Assembly: GCF_034353875.1 (NCBI RefSeq)
Contig: NZ_CP133784.1
Coordinates: 3,810,501 to 3,874,500, forward strand
Origin: Pseudomonas sp. MH9.2
GTDB taxonomy: Bacteria > Pseudomonadota > Gammaproteobacteria > Pseudomonadales > Pseudomonadaceae
Reading direction: 5' to 3'
Length of the DNA: 64,000 nt
The notes under the pieces: generated by a model
What the model was told of the DNA's origin: nothing
The model's input: the letters and a program-made list of their open reading frames with translations, nothing else
Databases searched by the model: none
In this document: in pieces, positions 8,685 to 18,750 of the stretch
Layout of the letters: the number at the start of each line of letters is the position of its first letter
Position numbering within the stretch: the first letter of the stretch is position 1
Position numbers and translations under genes: made by a program

Positions 8685-9929
8685 TCACTCCTTAACAGGT
8701 TGTGCAGAAACGGAAGGGTTGGAAACCGGGCTCGCAGGCACTTCGAACACATGCCGCAGGTAGGCGACAAAGTTGGGGTCCTTGCATTGCGTCTTACCGG
8801 GTTCGTCGGAAATTTTCGCCACGGCCTGACCCGCGCAAGCCGTCATTTTAAGCACAATGCTCAAGGGCTCTACACCGGGGATGTCGGCGGTGAGATTGGT
8901 CCCGATGCCGAAGCTGACGTTGATTCGACCTCGTAGCGTACGGAATATATCCAGCGCCTTGGGCAGGTTCAGGCCGTCGGAGAACACCAGGGTCTTGCTC
9001 ATCGGGTCGATGCCGAGCTTCTGGTAATGATCAATGCATTTTTCGGCCCACATGATCGGGTCGCCGGAATCATGGCGTAACCCGTCGAACAGTTTGGCGA
9101 AGTACAGATCGAAATCGTTGAGGAAGGCGTCGGTGGTGATGCAATCGGTCAAGGCAATACCCAGCAGGCCACGGTATTCACGGACCCAGCAGTCGAGCGC
9201 GGCACTTTGACTGTCGATCAGCCTCGGGCCGAGTTGCTGGTGGGCCATGATCCATTCGTGGGCCATGGTGCCGAGCGGTTTGAGGTCCAGCGTGCGGGCC
9301 AGTTGCACGTTGCTGGTGCCGACGAACTGGCCGGGGAAGTCGCGCTTGAGCACGCTGACCACTTCCTCTTGCACGCGGTAGGAGAAGCGCCGACGGGTGC
9401 CGAAGTCCGCAACTTTCAGTTCTGCCAGCTCATCGGCGGTGGCGTTGGCGTATAGCCAGTCGAATTTGCGATACAGCTGATCACGCGCCTGCACGAGCAA
9501 TGTGTCGGGGTGGCGATGACGGTTGCGCACTTCGCTGACAATGGCCAGCAGCGGCACTTCGAACATAATCACGTGCAGCCACGGCCCGTGCAGACGAATG
9601 CACAGCTCACCGTTCTCGATGCTGGTCTGCACATAGCGCATGTTGAAGCGGAACAAGCCGAGGAAGCGCAGGAAATCGGGCTTCATAAAGCTGATGCGCT
9701 CAAGAAAACCCAGTTGAGCGTCGCTCATGGACAGCTCGCAGAGCAGCTCGATCTGATGACGGATCTCGGCCAGATAAGGCCGCAGGTCTTCGCCATTGCG
9801 GCAACGAAACTCCCACTCCACGTCGACGTTTGGGTAGTTGTGCAGCACCGCTTGCATCATGGTCAGCTTGTAGAAGTCGGTGTCGAGCAGGTTCTGCACG
9901 ATGCGATCGGAGAAGGCGCTCTCACTCAT
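8685..9929 (-). CDS. pncB: Nicotinate phosphoribosyltransferase
   Basis: This 414-residue protein has the family start [20 protein letters not shown] and the phosphate-binding region [12 protein letters not shown]. It also has the segment [29 protein letters not shown], which includes the autophosphorylated His neighbourhood, and [11 protein letters not shown]. It converts nicotinate and PRPP to NaMN, with ATP hydrolysis. ATG 9929 (MSESAFSDR) has GGAGAG upstream; the 9971 in-frame start is less likely. It is the first gene of the pncB-nadE operon. Confidence 0.97.
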   Translation of the reverse strand: MSESAFSDRIVQNLLDTDFYKLTMMQAVLHNYPNVDVEWEFRCRNGEDLRPYLAEIRHQIELLCELSMSDAQLGFLERISFMKPDFLRFLGLFRFNMRYVQTSIENGELCIRLHGPWLHVIMFEVPLLAIVSEVRNRHRHPDTLLVQARDQLYRKFDWLYANATADELAELKVADFGTRRRFSYRVQEEVVSVLKRDFPGQFVGTSNVQLARTLDLKPLGTMAHEWIMAHQQLGPRLIDSQSAALDCWVREYRGLLGIALTDCITTDAFLNDFDLYFAKLFDGLRHDSGDPIMWAEKCIDHYQKLGIDPMSKTLVFSDGLNLPKALDIFRTLRGRINVSFGIGTNLTADIPGVEPLSIVLKMTACAGQAVAKISDEPGKTQCKDPNFVAYLRHVFEVPASPVSNPSVSAQPVKE

Positions 9930-10037
9930 GTTGTCAGCTCTCCAGAGCGGCCGATGGGGTTGGGCTCGCAACGCTCAGGCAACGCTGTAAAGGCGCTGCT
10001 GACGTCCGTGCGGGCTGCTGGGCCGGCATTGTCGCCC

Positions 10038-10940
10038 CTAACTTGTCGGGTTATCCAACTGTTCCAGCATCCAGCGCACGAAATCCCGGATTTTAGGCAC
10101 TTCTGCCGTGTGCTCCGGGTAGGCCAGGTAATAAGCATCACGGCTAGGCAGCGCATGGGGCCAGGGGATGACCAGCTTACCGTCCGCCAGCTCCTCCTCG
10201 ACCAGAAACCGCGGGAGCAGCGCGACCCCGCACCCGACCTGTGCGGCGCGTATGCACATGTAGAACGTCTCGAAGCGCGGCCCGTGGTAGCTGTGTTCGG
10301 TGTGGTAACCCTGGCTGTCGAACCAGTCATGCCAGGCTTGCGGGCGTGAGGCGCTTTGCAGCAGCACCAGATCGCTTAGCTGGGTCGGGTCGGTAAACGG
10401 TGTGTCCGGCAGGCTGCCGGGCGCGCAGACCGGAATAAGTTCTTCGCTGAACAGTTTTACCGACTCGGCACCCGGACGGGCGCCTTGGCCGAAATAAAAC
10501 GCCATGTCACAGCGGCCCTGAATCAGGTCGTCGGGTTCCTGTTCATCCATTAGGTCCAGGTGGATGTGCGGATGGCGCAATCGCCAGCCCTTGAGCCGGG
10601 GCACCAGCCAGCGGGCGCCGAAGGTCGATGGCGTGGACACGCGCAGCACTTCGGTTTCGCCACCGTAGGACCGCAGGTAGTGGGTCGACATTTCCACCTG
10701 TGTGAGGATTTTGCGCACTTCGCCCAAGTACAGCGCGCCGGCCGGGGTCAGTTGCAGGCGTCGGCGCACGCGGCGAAACAGCAAGTGCTGCACCAGTTCT
10801 TCAAGCTGGGCGACTTGTTTGCTGACGGCGCTTTGCGTCAGGTTCAGCTCTTCGGCCGCGCGGGTAAAACTCAAGTGCCGGGTCACTGCCTCAAAGCATT
10901 GCAACGCGGTGATTGATGGCAGATAACGTTTGTTGAGCAT
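10038..10940 (-). CDS. LysR-family transcriptional regulator (GcvA-like), probable ama regulator
   Basis: This 300-residue protein has an N-terminal winged HTH (LPSITALQCFEAVTRHLSFT then RAAEELNLTQSAVSKQVAQLEE) and a C-terminal periplasmic-binding-type effector domain from about residue 95. It is of the GcvA type, which tends to begin with LPS-AL. It is divergent from amaB with 180 bp between the starts, the classic LysR layout. It therefore probably controls amaB (and amaA) in response to a lysine-catabolic intermediate; that effector is inferred only. Confidence 0.92.
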   Translation of the reverse strand: MLNKRYLPSITALQCFEAVTRHLSFTRAAEELNLTQSAVSKQVAQLEELVQHLLFRRVRRRLQLTPAGALYLGEVRKILTQVEMSTHYLRSYGGETEVLRVSTPSTFGARWLVPRLKGWRLRHPHIHLDLMDEQEPDDLIQGRCDMAFYFGQGARPGAESVKLFSEELIPVCAPGSLPDTPFTDPTQLSDLVLLQSASRPQAWHDWFDSQGYHTEHSYHGPRFETFYMCIRAAQVGCGVALLPRFLVEEELADGKLVIPWPHALPSRDAYYLAYPEHTAEVPKIRDFVRWMLEQLDNPTS

Positions 10941-11120
10941 GCTCAGGCCTTATGTTTTTCGAGGCTGCCACGTGCAGACGGGAGGGGCAGCATGAATAAA
11001 CGGAATGATATCTCGCCTAATGGTCGTTTGTTCGCACGTCTCAGGCCAGCTATTAGTAGAGCCTGACGCTTCACCTATCTTTCGATTTCCGTTTTTCATG
11101 TCCAGAATCAAGGAGACAAC

Positions 11121-12611
11121 ATGCTTACCGACTTGCTCAATCGCCTCGGTGTCGATCCCGCCCTGTATCAGAACGGCGATCAGGCCGTGCACACGCCTGT
11201 CGATGGCAGCCGTATCGCTTCCGTGCATTGGGAAGGGCGAGCGGAAGTCGAGCAGCACGTCACCCGTGCCGAGCACGCGTTCGAAGCCTGGCGTAAAGTT
11301 CCGGCGCCTCGCCGTGGTGAGCTGATTCGTCTGTTCGGTGAGGCCCTGCGCAAGCACAAGGCCGAGTTGGGCCAGTTGGTGTCTTGGGAAGCAGGAAAAA
11401 TCACTCAGGAAGGTCTGGGTGAAGTGCAGGAAATGATCGACATCTGCGATTTCGCTGTCGGCCTGTCGCGCCAGCTGTACGGTCTGACCATCGCTTCCGA
11501 GCGCCCAGGTCACCATATGCGCGAAACCTGGCACCCGCTGGGCGTCGTCGGTGTGATCAGTGCGTTCAACTTCCCGGTCGCGGTCTGGGCCTGGAACACC
11601 GCACTGGCGCTGGTCTGCGGCAATGCCGTGATCTGGAAACCGTCGGAAAAAACCCCGCTGACCGCACTGGCCTGCCAGGCGCTGTTCGAAGGCGTGCTCA
11701 AACATTTCCCTGATGCGCCTGCTTACTTGAGCCAGGTGGTTATCGGTGGGCGTGAAGCCGGCGAAGCACTGGTCGACGACCCACGCGTGGCGCTGATCAG
11801 TGCCACTGGCAGCACGCGCATGGGCCGCGAAGTCGCGCCGAAAATCGCGGCACGCTTTGCCCGCAGCATTCTTGAACTGGGCGGCAACAACGCAATGATC
11901 CTCGGCCCAAGCGCCGACCTTGATCTCGCCGTGCGCGCGATTCTGTTCAGCGCAGTCGGTACGGCCGGCCAACGCTGCACCAGTTTGCGTCGCTTGATTG
12001 CCCACGAATCGGTCAAGGACGAAATCGTCAGTCGCCTGAAAACCGCCTACGCCAAAGTACGCATCGGTCATCCGCTGGAAGGCAATCTGGTCGGTCCGTT
12101 GATCGACAAAAACAGCTACGAAAATATGCAGGACGCCCTTGAACAGGCCCTGAGCGAAGGCGGTCGAGTATTTGGCGGCAAGCGTCAATTGGTCGAGCAG
12201 TTCCCCGATGCTTACTACGTGTCCCCGGCCATCGTCGAAATGCCAGAGCAAAGTGATGTGGTTTGTACCGAAACCTTCGCCCCGATTTTGTACGTGGTGG
12301 GTTACGACGATTTCGCTGAAGCCGTGCGCCTGAACAACGCCGTGCCGCAAGGCCTGTCGTCGTGCATTTTCACGACGGACGTGCGCGAAGCAGAGCAGTT
12401 TATTTCTGCGTTGGGCAGCGACTGCGGGATCGCCAACGTCAACATCGGCCCAAGCGGTGCGGAAATCGGCGGCGCTTTTGGCGGTGAGAAAGAAACCGGT
12501 GGCGGTCGTGAGTCGGGCTCGGATTCATGGCGCGGTTACATGCGTCGCCAGACGGCGACCGTGAACTACTCCCTTGAATTGCCGCTGGCGCAGGGCATTA
12601 CGTTCGACTGA
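11121..12611 (+). CDS. amaB: L-aminoadipate-semialdehyde (piperidine-6-carboxylate) dehydrogenase
   Basis: This 496-residue aldehyde dehydrogenase belongs to the ALDH7 / antiquitin-like group. ELGGNNAMI holds the general-base Glu, and Cys286 in GTAGQRCTSLRRL is the catalytic thiol. WKPSEKTPLTA and the C-terminal NVNIGPSGAEIGGAFGGEK match the group. AAGGAGACAAC precedes the ATG. In Pseudomonas AmaB oxidises P6C / 2-aminoadipate semialdehyde to L-2-aminoadipate in the D-lysine/pipecolate route. The pairing with amaA downstream and a divergent LysR gene supports this specific assignment over a generic ALDH. Confidence 0.92.
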   Translation: MLTDLLNRLGVDPALYQNGDQAVHTPVDGSRIASVHWEGRAEVEQHVTRAEHAFEAWRKVPAPRRGELIRLFGEALRKHKAELGQLVSWEAGKITQEGLGEVQEMIDICDFAVGLSRQLYGLTIASERPGHHMRETWHPLGVVGVISAFNFPVAVWAWNTALALVCGNAVIWKPSEKTPLTALACQALFEGVLKHFPDAPAYLSQVVIGGREAGEALVDDPRVALISATGSTRMGREVAPKIAARFARSILELGGNNAMILGPSADLDLAVRAILFSAVGTAGQRCTSLRRLIAHESVKDEIVSRLKTAYAKVRIGHPLEGNLVGPLIDKNSYENMQDALEQALSEGGRVFGGKRQLVEQFPDAYYVSPAIVEMPEQSDVVCTETFAPILYVVGYDDFAEAVRLNNAVPQGLSSCIFTTDVREAEQFISALGSDCGIANVNIGPSGAEIGGAFGGEKETGGGRESGSDSWRGYMRRQTATVNYSLELPLAQGITFD

Positions 12612-12620
12612 CAGTCCCTT

Positions 12621-12684
12621 GTCGCGGGCAAGCCCGCTCCTACAGGTTCTGCGTTGTCCTTGTAGGAGCGGACTTGCCCGCGAT
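12621..12684. repeat. REPIN between amaB and amaA
   Basis: Two REP units face each other: GTCGCGGGCAAGCCCGCTCC at 12621-12640 and TGTAGGAGCGGACTTGCCCG at 12661-12680, separated by about 20 bp. This is the typical REPIN doublet. It fills most of the 96-bp amaB-amaA gap and could act as an mRNA hairpin inside the operon. Confidence 0.85.
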
Positions 12685-12707
12685 TGACTTGATTTGGGGT
12701 TTTTGCG

Positions 12708-13991
12708 ATGGCGCTACGCGAAGAATGTCTGTGGGAAAAGCTGACGCCACAACGGCCTGAGGCCGAGGCGCTCAAGGGCGAATTGACGGTCGATGTGTGC
12801 GTGATTGGCGCGGGCATCACCGGGTTGTCGGCAGCGATTCATTTGTTGGAGCAAGGCAAACGGGTCGCCGTGCTTGAGGCCCACCGCACCGGCCATGGGG
12901 GCTCTGGGCGCAATGTAGGGCTGGTCAACGCCGGGTTGTGGATACCTCCAGACGAGATTGAAGCCGGCTTCGGAAAGAAAGTCGGCAGTCAGTTGAATCA
13001 GATGCTCGGCGCCGCGCCGTCGTTGGTGTTCAGCCTGGTCGACAAATACAACATCGATTGCCAGTTGCGCCGCGAAGGTACACTGCACATGGCGCACAAC
13101 GCCCGTGGCGAAGCCGATCTGCGCAGTCGCGAGGAACAATGGAAGCGTCGGGGCGCGCCGGTCGAGTTACTCACCGGCAAGGCGTGCCAGGACGCCACCG
13201 GCACTCAGAAAATATCCGCAGCCCTGCTGGATCGCCGTGCAGGCACATTCAACCCGATGGCCTTCACCAGCGGGCTCGCAAAAGCCGTGGGCAGCCTCGG
13301 CGGTCAACTATTCGATCACTCCCCGGTCACCCGCCTGGAACGTCAGGGCGAGCGTTGGTGCGTCATCACCGAACACGGTGCCGTGCTGGCCGAGAAAGTG
13401 GTGATTGCTTCCAATGCGTATACCGAAGGCGAATGGACGGAGCTGCGCCGTAACTTTTTCCCGGGTTATTACTATCAGGTCGCCTCGGCGCCACTGACCG
13501 AAGAGGCTGCACAGCGGATTTTGCCGGGTGGGCAGGGTTCCTGGGACACGCGCCAGGTGCTCAGCAGCATTCGTCGCGACGCTGATGGTCGTCTGTTGTT
13601 AGGCAGCCTGGGCAACGGTAATCAGAAGCCGGCCTGGTTCCTCAAAGCGTGGGCAGACCGCGTCCAGCAGCATTATTTCCCCTACCTCAAACCGGTGGAC
13701 TGGGAATTCACCTGGACGGGCTGTATCGCGTTTACCCCTGACCACCTGTTGCGGCTCTTTGAGCCTGCGCCGGGGTTGGTGGCCGTCACCGGTTATAACG
13801 GTCGAGGCAACACCACGGGCAGCGTCGTGGGTAAGGCGTTTGCCGATTACCTGTGCCATGGCGATACCAAGGTGTTGCCGATTCCGTTTGCGCCGATGCT
13901 GCCGTTGTCGGGTGTGGGGCTGCGCAGCCGCCTTTATGAGGCGGGTTTTTCCCTGTATCACGCGGGCCAGTGCCTGCGAATCGTGATTTGA
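12708..13991 (+). CDS. amaA: L-pipecolate oxidase, FAD-dependent oxidoreductase
   Basis: This 427-residue DAO-type flavoprotein has a dinucleotide-binding motif GAGITGLSAA with VCVIGAG before it and acidic Glu ending strand 2 (VAVLEAHRTGHGGSGRNVG). The C-terminal YNGRGNTTG segment closes the FAD site. AmaA oxidises L-pipecolate to piperidine-6-carboxylate, the substrate of the adjacent AmaB, passing electrons to the respiratory chain. The only gap to amaB is a REPIN, so co-transcription is likely. A related amine or amino acid oxidase activity cannot be excluded by sequence alone. Confidence 0.88.
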   Translation: MALREECLWEKLTPQRPEAEALKGELTVDVCVIGAGITGLSAAIHLLEQGKRVAVLEAHRTGHGGSGRNVGLVNAGLWIPPDEIEAGFGKKVGSQLNQMLGAAPSLVFSLVDKYNIDCQLRREGTLHMAHNARGEADLRSREEQWKRRGAPVELLTGKACQDATGTQKISAALLDRRAGTFNPMAFTSGLAKAVGSLGGQLFDHSPVTRLERQGERWCVITEHGAVLAEKVVIASNAYTEGEWTELRRNFFPGYYYQVASAPLTEEAAQRILPGGQGSWDTRQVLSSIRRDADGRLLLGSLGNGNQKPAWFLKAWADRVQQHYFPYLKPVDWEFTWTGCIAFTPDHLLRLFEPAPGLVAVTGYNGRGNTTGSVVGKAFADYLCHGDTKVLPIPFAPMLPLSGVGLRSRLYEAGFSLYHAGQCLRIVI

Positions 13992-14024
13992 GGAGAATTT
14001 TCTGGCAACGAGCGGCGCTTTTTC

Positions 14025-14071
14025 GCGCACCAACTAACCTCTAATGGTGCGTCCCGTAGCGGACGCGCACC
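14025..14071. repeat. Nested inverted repeats downstream of amaA / upstream of braC
   Basis: CGCACCA and TGGTGCG flank a 12-bp spacer, and TGGTGCGTCC also pairs with the following GGACGCGCACC across a 6-bp loop with a two-base bulge. The second pairing could be the amaA-end hairpin. The first resembles NtrC half-sites but with too wide a spacer. The rest of 13992-14368 holds only the braC promoter and leader. Confidence 0.4.
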
Positions 14072-14279
14072 GCGGATGTGCACTTCGGTTACGCGTACGG
14101 TTACAGTCGGGTTGCACGGGGTCGCCTGCATGGGTTGCAAGTTTTAAGGGGGAGGGTTGCTCTTTTATATAAGGAGGGTTGTACCTGTTCCGGTTTAGAC
14201 GGTTGCACGCCCAATGAAAAAGGGCACAAAACGGTCGAATAACAACAAAACAACGACTTTTTTCAGAATAAAAAACCTA

Positions 14280-14295
14280 TGGCACGCCACTTGCT
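14280..14295 (+). promoter_or_regulatory. Sigma-54 promoter of the bra operon
   Basis: The sequence TGGCACGCCACTTGCT is an exact match to the -24/-12 consensus TGGCACG-N4-TTGCW. It predicts a start near 14306 and a leader of about 60 nt before braC. Sigma-54 promoters need an enhancer-binding activator; I found no clear NtrC dyad in the 280 bp upstream, so the activator (NtrC, CbrB or another) is open. Confidence 0.85.
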
Positions 14296-14368
14296 CTGCG
14301 CTTGTAGCTGAATCGAAGCTTCCGCTGAAGTTGCTGTGCTAACTAAAACACCTCAGGAGCACCGTCAC

Positions 14369-15505
14369 ATGTCGCAGACGTTTTACAGGAAAGGTTTTCT
14401 GGCACTCGCAGTTGCTACTGCATTGGGTGTTTCTTCGTTTGTTCAGGCAGATGTCAAAATTGGCGTAGCAGGTCCGATGACCGGTGCGAACGCGTCCTTC
14501 GGTGAGCAATACATGAGAGGCGCCCAGGCTGCAGCGGACGCGATCAATGCCAGCGGTGGTGTAAACGGCGAGAAAATCGTATTGGTCAAGGGCGATGACG
14601 CCTGCGAACCGAAACAGGCGGTCGCGGTAGCCAACCGTCTGACCGATCAGGACAAAGTGGTGGGCGTGGTTGGGCACTTCTGCTCATCGTCGACGATTCC
14701 TGCTTCAGAAGTGTATGCCGACGCAGGCATCATCGTGATGACCCCGGGTTCCACCAACCCCGTCGTCACCGAGCGCGGCCTGAAAGCCATGTTCCGTATG
14801 TGTGGGCGTGATGATCAGCAGGGCATCGTCGCCGGCGATTACATCGTCGATGTGCTCAAAGGCAAACGCGTTGCTGTGATCAACGACAAAGACACTTACG
14901 GCAAGGGTCTGGCTGACGCTACGTCGAAGCAGTTGACCGCGCGTGGTGTTAAACCGGTTATTGAAGAAGGTCTTACCCGCGGCGAAAAAGATTTCAGCGC
15001 CCTGGTCACCAAGATCCGTTCAGAAAAAGCCGATGTCGTTTACTTCGGTGGCCTGCACCCGGAAGCCGGCCCACTGGTCCGTCAACTGCGTGAACAGGGC
15101 CTCAAAGACGTTAAGTTCATGTCCGATGACGGCATCGTGACTGACGAGCTGGTGACCACCGCCGGTGGTGCTCAGTACGTCGACGGCGTGTACATGACCT
15201 TCGGTGCCGACCCTCGCATGTTGCCAGACAGCAAGGTTGTGGTTGAGAAGTTCCGCTCCTCCGGTTACGAGCCTGAAGGCTACACCCTGTATGCCTACGC
15301 GTCTGTGCAGGCCTTGGCTGCCGCGTTCAATGGTGCCAAGTCCAACAAAGGCGAGGCTGCCGCCGAGTGGCTCAAAGCCAATACGGTGCAAACCGTAATG
15401 GGCAAGAAAAACTGGGACGGTAAAGGCGACTTGAAAGTCTCCGATTACGTGGTTTACCAGTGGGATGCACAAGGCAAATACCATCAGCTGGAAAAACAGA
15501 AGTGA
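14369..15505 (+). CDS. braC: Branched-chain amino acid ABC transporter, periplasmic binding protein
   Basis: This 378-residue Leu/Ile/Val-binding protein has a signal peptide (MSQTFYRKGFLALAVATALG onward, cut near VQA/DVKIGV). The mature start is VKIGVAGPMTGANASFGEQY, typical of LivJ/BraC. Further LivJ features are the DDACEPKQAV pair and the hydroxyl-rich ligand loop VGHFCSSSTIPASEVY. ATG 14369 is preceded by AGGAG; the frame's earlier start at 14336 would spoil the signal. It is the first gene of braCDEFG, 170 bp before braD, behind a sigma-54 promoter. Confidence 0.95.
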   Translation: MSQTFYRKGFLALAVATALGVSSFVQADVKIGVAGPMTGANASFGEQYMRGAQAAADAINASGGVNGEKIVLVKGDDACEPKQAVAVANRLTDQDKVVGVVGHFCSSSTIPASEVYADAGIIVMTPGSTNPVVTERGLKAMFRMCGRDDQQGIVAGDYIVDVLKGKRVAVINDKDTYGKGLADATSKQLTARGVKPVIEEGLTRGEKDFSALVTKIRSEKADVVYFGGLHPEAGPLVRQLREQGLKDVKFMSDDGIVTDELVTTAGGAQYVDGVYMTFGADPRMLPDSKVVVEKFRSSGYEPEGYTLYAYASVQALAAAFNGAKSNKGEAAAEWLKANTVQTVMGKKNWDGKGDLKVSDYVVYQWDAQGKYHQLEKQK

Positions 15506-15674
15506 GATAAACGCATCGCAGAGCCTGCGTCTCCCGACATAAGTCGTCAGAAGCAGGCTCAGCTTTGGTAATGGGTTCTAATTTCTTCTGGAGCCACTTG
15601 AACCCGGCCAGATGCGCCTCACAAGGGCTCATCGAAACCGGATTCAACGTGGCCTCTCAAGCGTGTGAGAGTGC

Positions 15675-16592
<918 letters not shown>

Positions 16593-16594
16593 GT

Positions 16595-17878
16595 ATGTCT
16601 GCAGCCAATAATAAACCTATCGATATCAAGAAAAGCCTGGTTGACGCCATTCTGGCCGGGCTGATCTCCCTGATTGTGTTCGGCCCGGTTGTCGGCGTGG
16701 TGCTCGATGGCTATAGCTACAACCTGCAACCCACCCGTGTGGCGTGGATGGTCGGGATTGTCATGGTCGGGCGTTTTTTCTTGAGCCTGTTTCTGCAGAC
16801 TGCACAGGGCCTGAAAGTACTGCAAGGGTTCGAAGTCACCGGCTCAGGCGTGCATGTGCGGGCACCTGACCACAAGTCAAAGCTGTACTGGGTCATTCCG
16901 CTGCTGATCGTGATTGCCATCATCTTCCCGATCTTCGCCAACAAGTACCTGCTGACAGTGGTGATTCTCGGCCTGATCTACGTATTGCTGGGCCTTGGCC
17001 TCAATATCGTGGTCGGTCTGGCCGGTCTGCTCGACTTGGGTTATGTGGCGTTCTATGCCATTGGTGCCTATGGCCTGGCGCTGGGTTATCACTACCTTGG
17101 GCTGGGGTTCTGGACGGTCCTGCCGCTGGCGGCCATCACGGCTGCGCTGGCCGGATGCATACTTGGCTTCCCGGTATTACGAATGCACGGTGACTATCTC
17201 GCCATCGTGACCCTGGGCTTCGGTGAAATCATTCGTCTGGTGCTGACCAACTGGCTGTCTTTTACCGGCGGACCGAACGGCATGCCGGTGCCATCGCCGA
17301 CCTTTCTCGGCCTGGAGTTCGGGCGGGTGGCCAAGGATGGTGGGATACCTTTCCACCAGTTCTTCGGGACTGAATACAACCCGAACCTGAAATTCCTGTT
17401 CATTTACACCGTGCTGTTCCTGGTGGTCCTGCTGGTGCTCTACGTCAAACATCGCCTGACTCGCATGCCGGTCGGTCGTGCGTGGGAAGCGCTGCGTGAA
17501 GATGAAATCGCCTGCCGCTCCATGGGCCTGAACCATGTTCTGGTGAAGCTCTCTGCGTTCACTATCGGTGCGTCCACTGCCGGTTTGGCGGGTGTGTTTT
17601 TCGCCAGCTATCAGGGGTTCGTCAACCCGACGTCGTTCTCCTTCTTCGAGTCGGCGCTGATCCTCGCCATTGTGGTGCTGGGGGGCATGGGCTCGACCAT
17701 CGGTGTGGTGATTGCGGCATTCGTTCTGACCGTCGCCCCGGAACTGCTGCGCAGCTTCTCGGAATACCGTGTGTTGTTGTTCGGCATCCTGATGGTGTTG
17801 ATGATGATCTGGAGACCGCGTGGCTTGATCCGTATCAGCCGGACCGGTATTACCCCGCGTAAAGGAGTGGCGCCATGA
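16595..17878 (+). CDS. braE: Branched-chain amino acid ABC transporter permease (LivM type)
   Basis: This 427-residue permease has an N-terminal extension of about 100 residues (including a DUF3382-like hydrophobic part) before the LivM core LGLNIVVGLAGLLDLGYVAF. The EAA-like loop VGRAWEALREDEIACRSMGLN and the ending ILAIVVLGGMGSTIGVVIAA are characteristic. It overlaps braF by 4 bp (ATGA), showing translational coupling. Confidence 0.96.
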   Translation: MSAANNKPIDIKKSLVDAILAGLISLIVFGPVVGVVLDGYSYNLQPTRVAWMVGIVMVGRFFLSLFLQTAQGLKVLQGFEVTGSGVHVRAPDHKSKLYWVIPLLIVIAIIFPIFANKYLLTVVILGLIYVLLGLGLNIVVGLAGLLDLGYVAFYAIGAYGLALGYHYLGLGFWTVLPLAAITAALAGCILGFPVLRMHGDYLAIVTLGFGEIIRLVLTNWLSFTGGPNGMPVPSPTFLGLEFGRVAKDGGIPFHQFFGTEYNPNLKFLFIYTVLFLVVLLVLYVKHRLTRMPVGRAWEALREDEIACRSMGLNHVLVKLSAFTIGASTAGLAGVFFASYQGFVNPTSFSFFESALILAIVVLGGMGSTIGVVIAAFVLTVAPELLRSFSEYRVLLFGILMVLMMIWRPRGLIRISRTGITPRKGVAP

Positions 17879-18750
17879 GCGATGAAGTCATTCTTTCGGT
17901 AGAGAACCTGATGATGCACTTTGGTGGGATCAAGGCGCTCAGCGACGTCAGCCTGAAGGTCAAGCGCAACTCGATCTTCGCCTTGATCGGGCCTAACGGT
18001 GCCGGCAAAACCACGGTGTTCAACTGCCTGACCGGTTTCTACAAAGCCTCGGGCGGTCGGATCGAGCTGAATGCCCGCGGCACCCGTACCAATATCATCC
18101 AGTTGCTGGGTGAGTCCTTTCGCGCCACTGATTTCGTCGCGCCAAAAGCCTTCGCCAGCCGTCTGTTCTACAAAATGTTCGGCGGCACGCACCTGGTGAA
18201 TCGTGTCGGTCTGGCACGCACATTCCAGAACATCCGCTTGTTCAAGGAAATGTCGGTACTGGAAAACCTGCTGGTGGCTCAGCACATGTGGGTCAACCGC
18301 AGCATGGTGGCCGGGATTCTCAACACCAAGGGTTACCGCAAAGCTGAAAGCGATGCCCTGGACCATGCTTTCTACTGGCTGGAAGTGGTGGACCTGGTGG
18401 ACTGCGCCAACCGTCTTGCGGGCGAGCTGTCCTACGGCCAGCAACGGCGTCTGGAAATCGCCCGGGCCATGTGCACACGGCCGCAGATCATTTGCCTGGA
18501 CGAACCGGCTGCGGGCCTCAACCCGCAGGAAACCGAAGCCTTGAGCAAAATGATTCGGTTGCTGCGCGACGAACACGACCTGACAGTGGTGTTGATCGAG
18601 CACGACATGGGCATGGTCATGAGTATTTCCGATTACATCGTGGTCCTCGACCATGGCAACGTGATCGCCGAAGGTGGCCCCGATCAGATCCGCCACGACC
18701 CGAAAGTGATTGCCGCGTACCTGGGCGCTGATGAAGAGGAGTTGGTATGA
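17875..18750 (+). CDS. braF: Branched-chain amino acid ABC transporter ATPase (LivG type)
   Basis: This 291-residue ATPase has Walker A GPNGAGKTTVFN and an ABC signature written LSYGQQRRLEIARAM. Walker B is IICLDEPAAGLNP, followed by the H-loop IEHDMGMVM. The LivG-specific long insert between Walker A and the Q-loop (about residues 60-110) is present. It overlaps braE upstream and braG downstream by 4 bp each. It energises import together with BraG. Confidence 0.97.
   Translation: MSDEVILSVENLMMHFGGIKALSDVSLKVKRNSIFALIGPNGAGKTTVFNCLTGFYKASGGRIELNARGTRTNIIQLLGESFRATDFVAPKAFASRLFYKMFGGTHLVNRVGLARTFQNIRLFKEMSVLENLLVAQHMWVNRSMVAGILNTKGYRKAESDALDHAFYWLEVVDLVDCANRLAGELSYGQQRRLEIARAMCTRPQIICLDEPAAGLNPQETEALSKMIRLLRDEHDLTVVLIEHDMGMVMSISDYIVVLDHGNVIAEGGPDQIRHDPKVIAAYLGADEEELV

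Noticed and set aside
8052..8936. 294-codon ORF on the plus strand opposite nadE/pncB
   Set aside because: It spans the junction of two genes certain on the other strand, and the protein matches nothing known.
10950..12350. 466-codon ORF on the minus strand opposite amaB
   Set aside because: It is the antisense shadow of a well-conserved aldehyde dehydrogenase in G+C-rich DNA; the translation has no recognisable domain.
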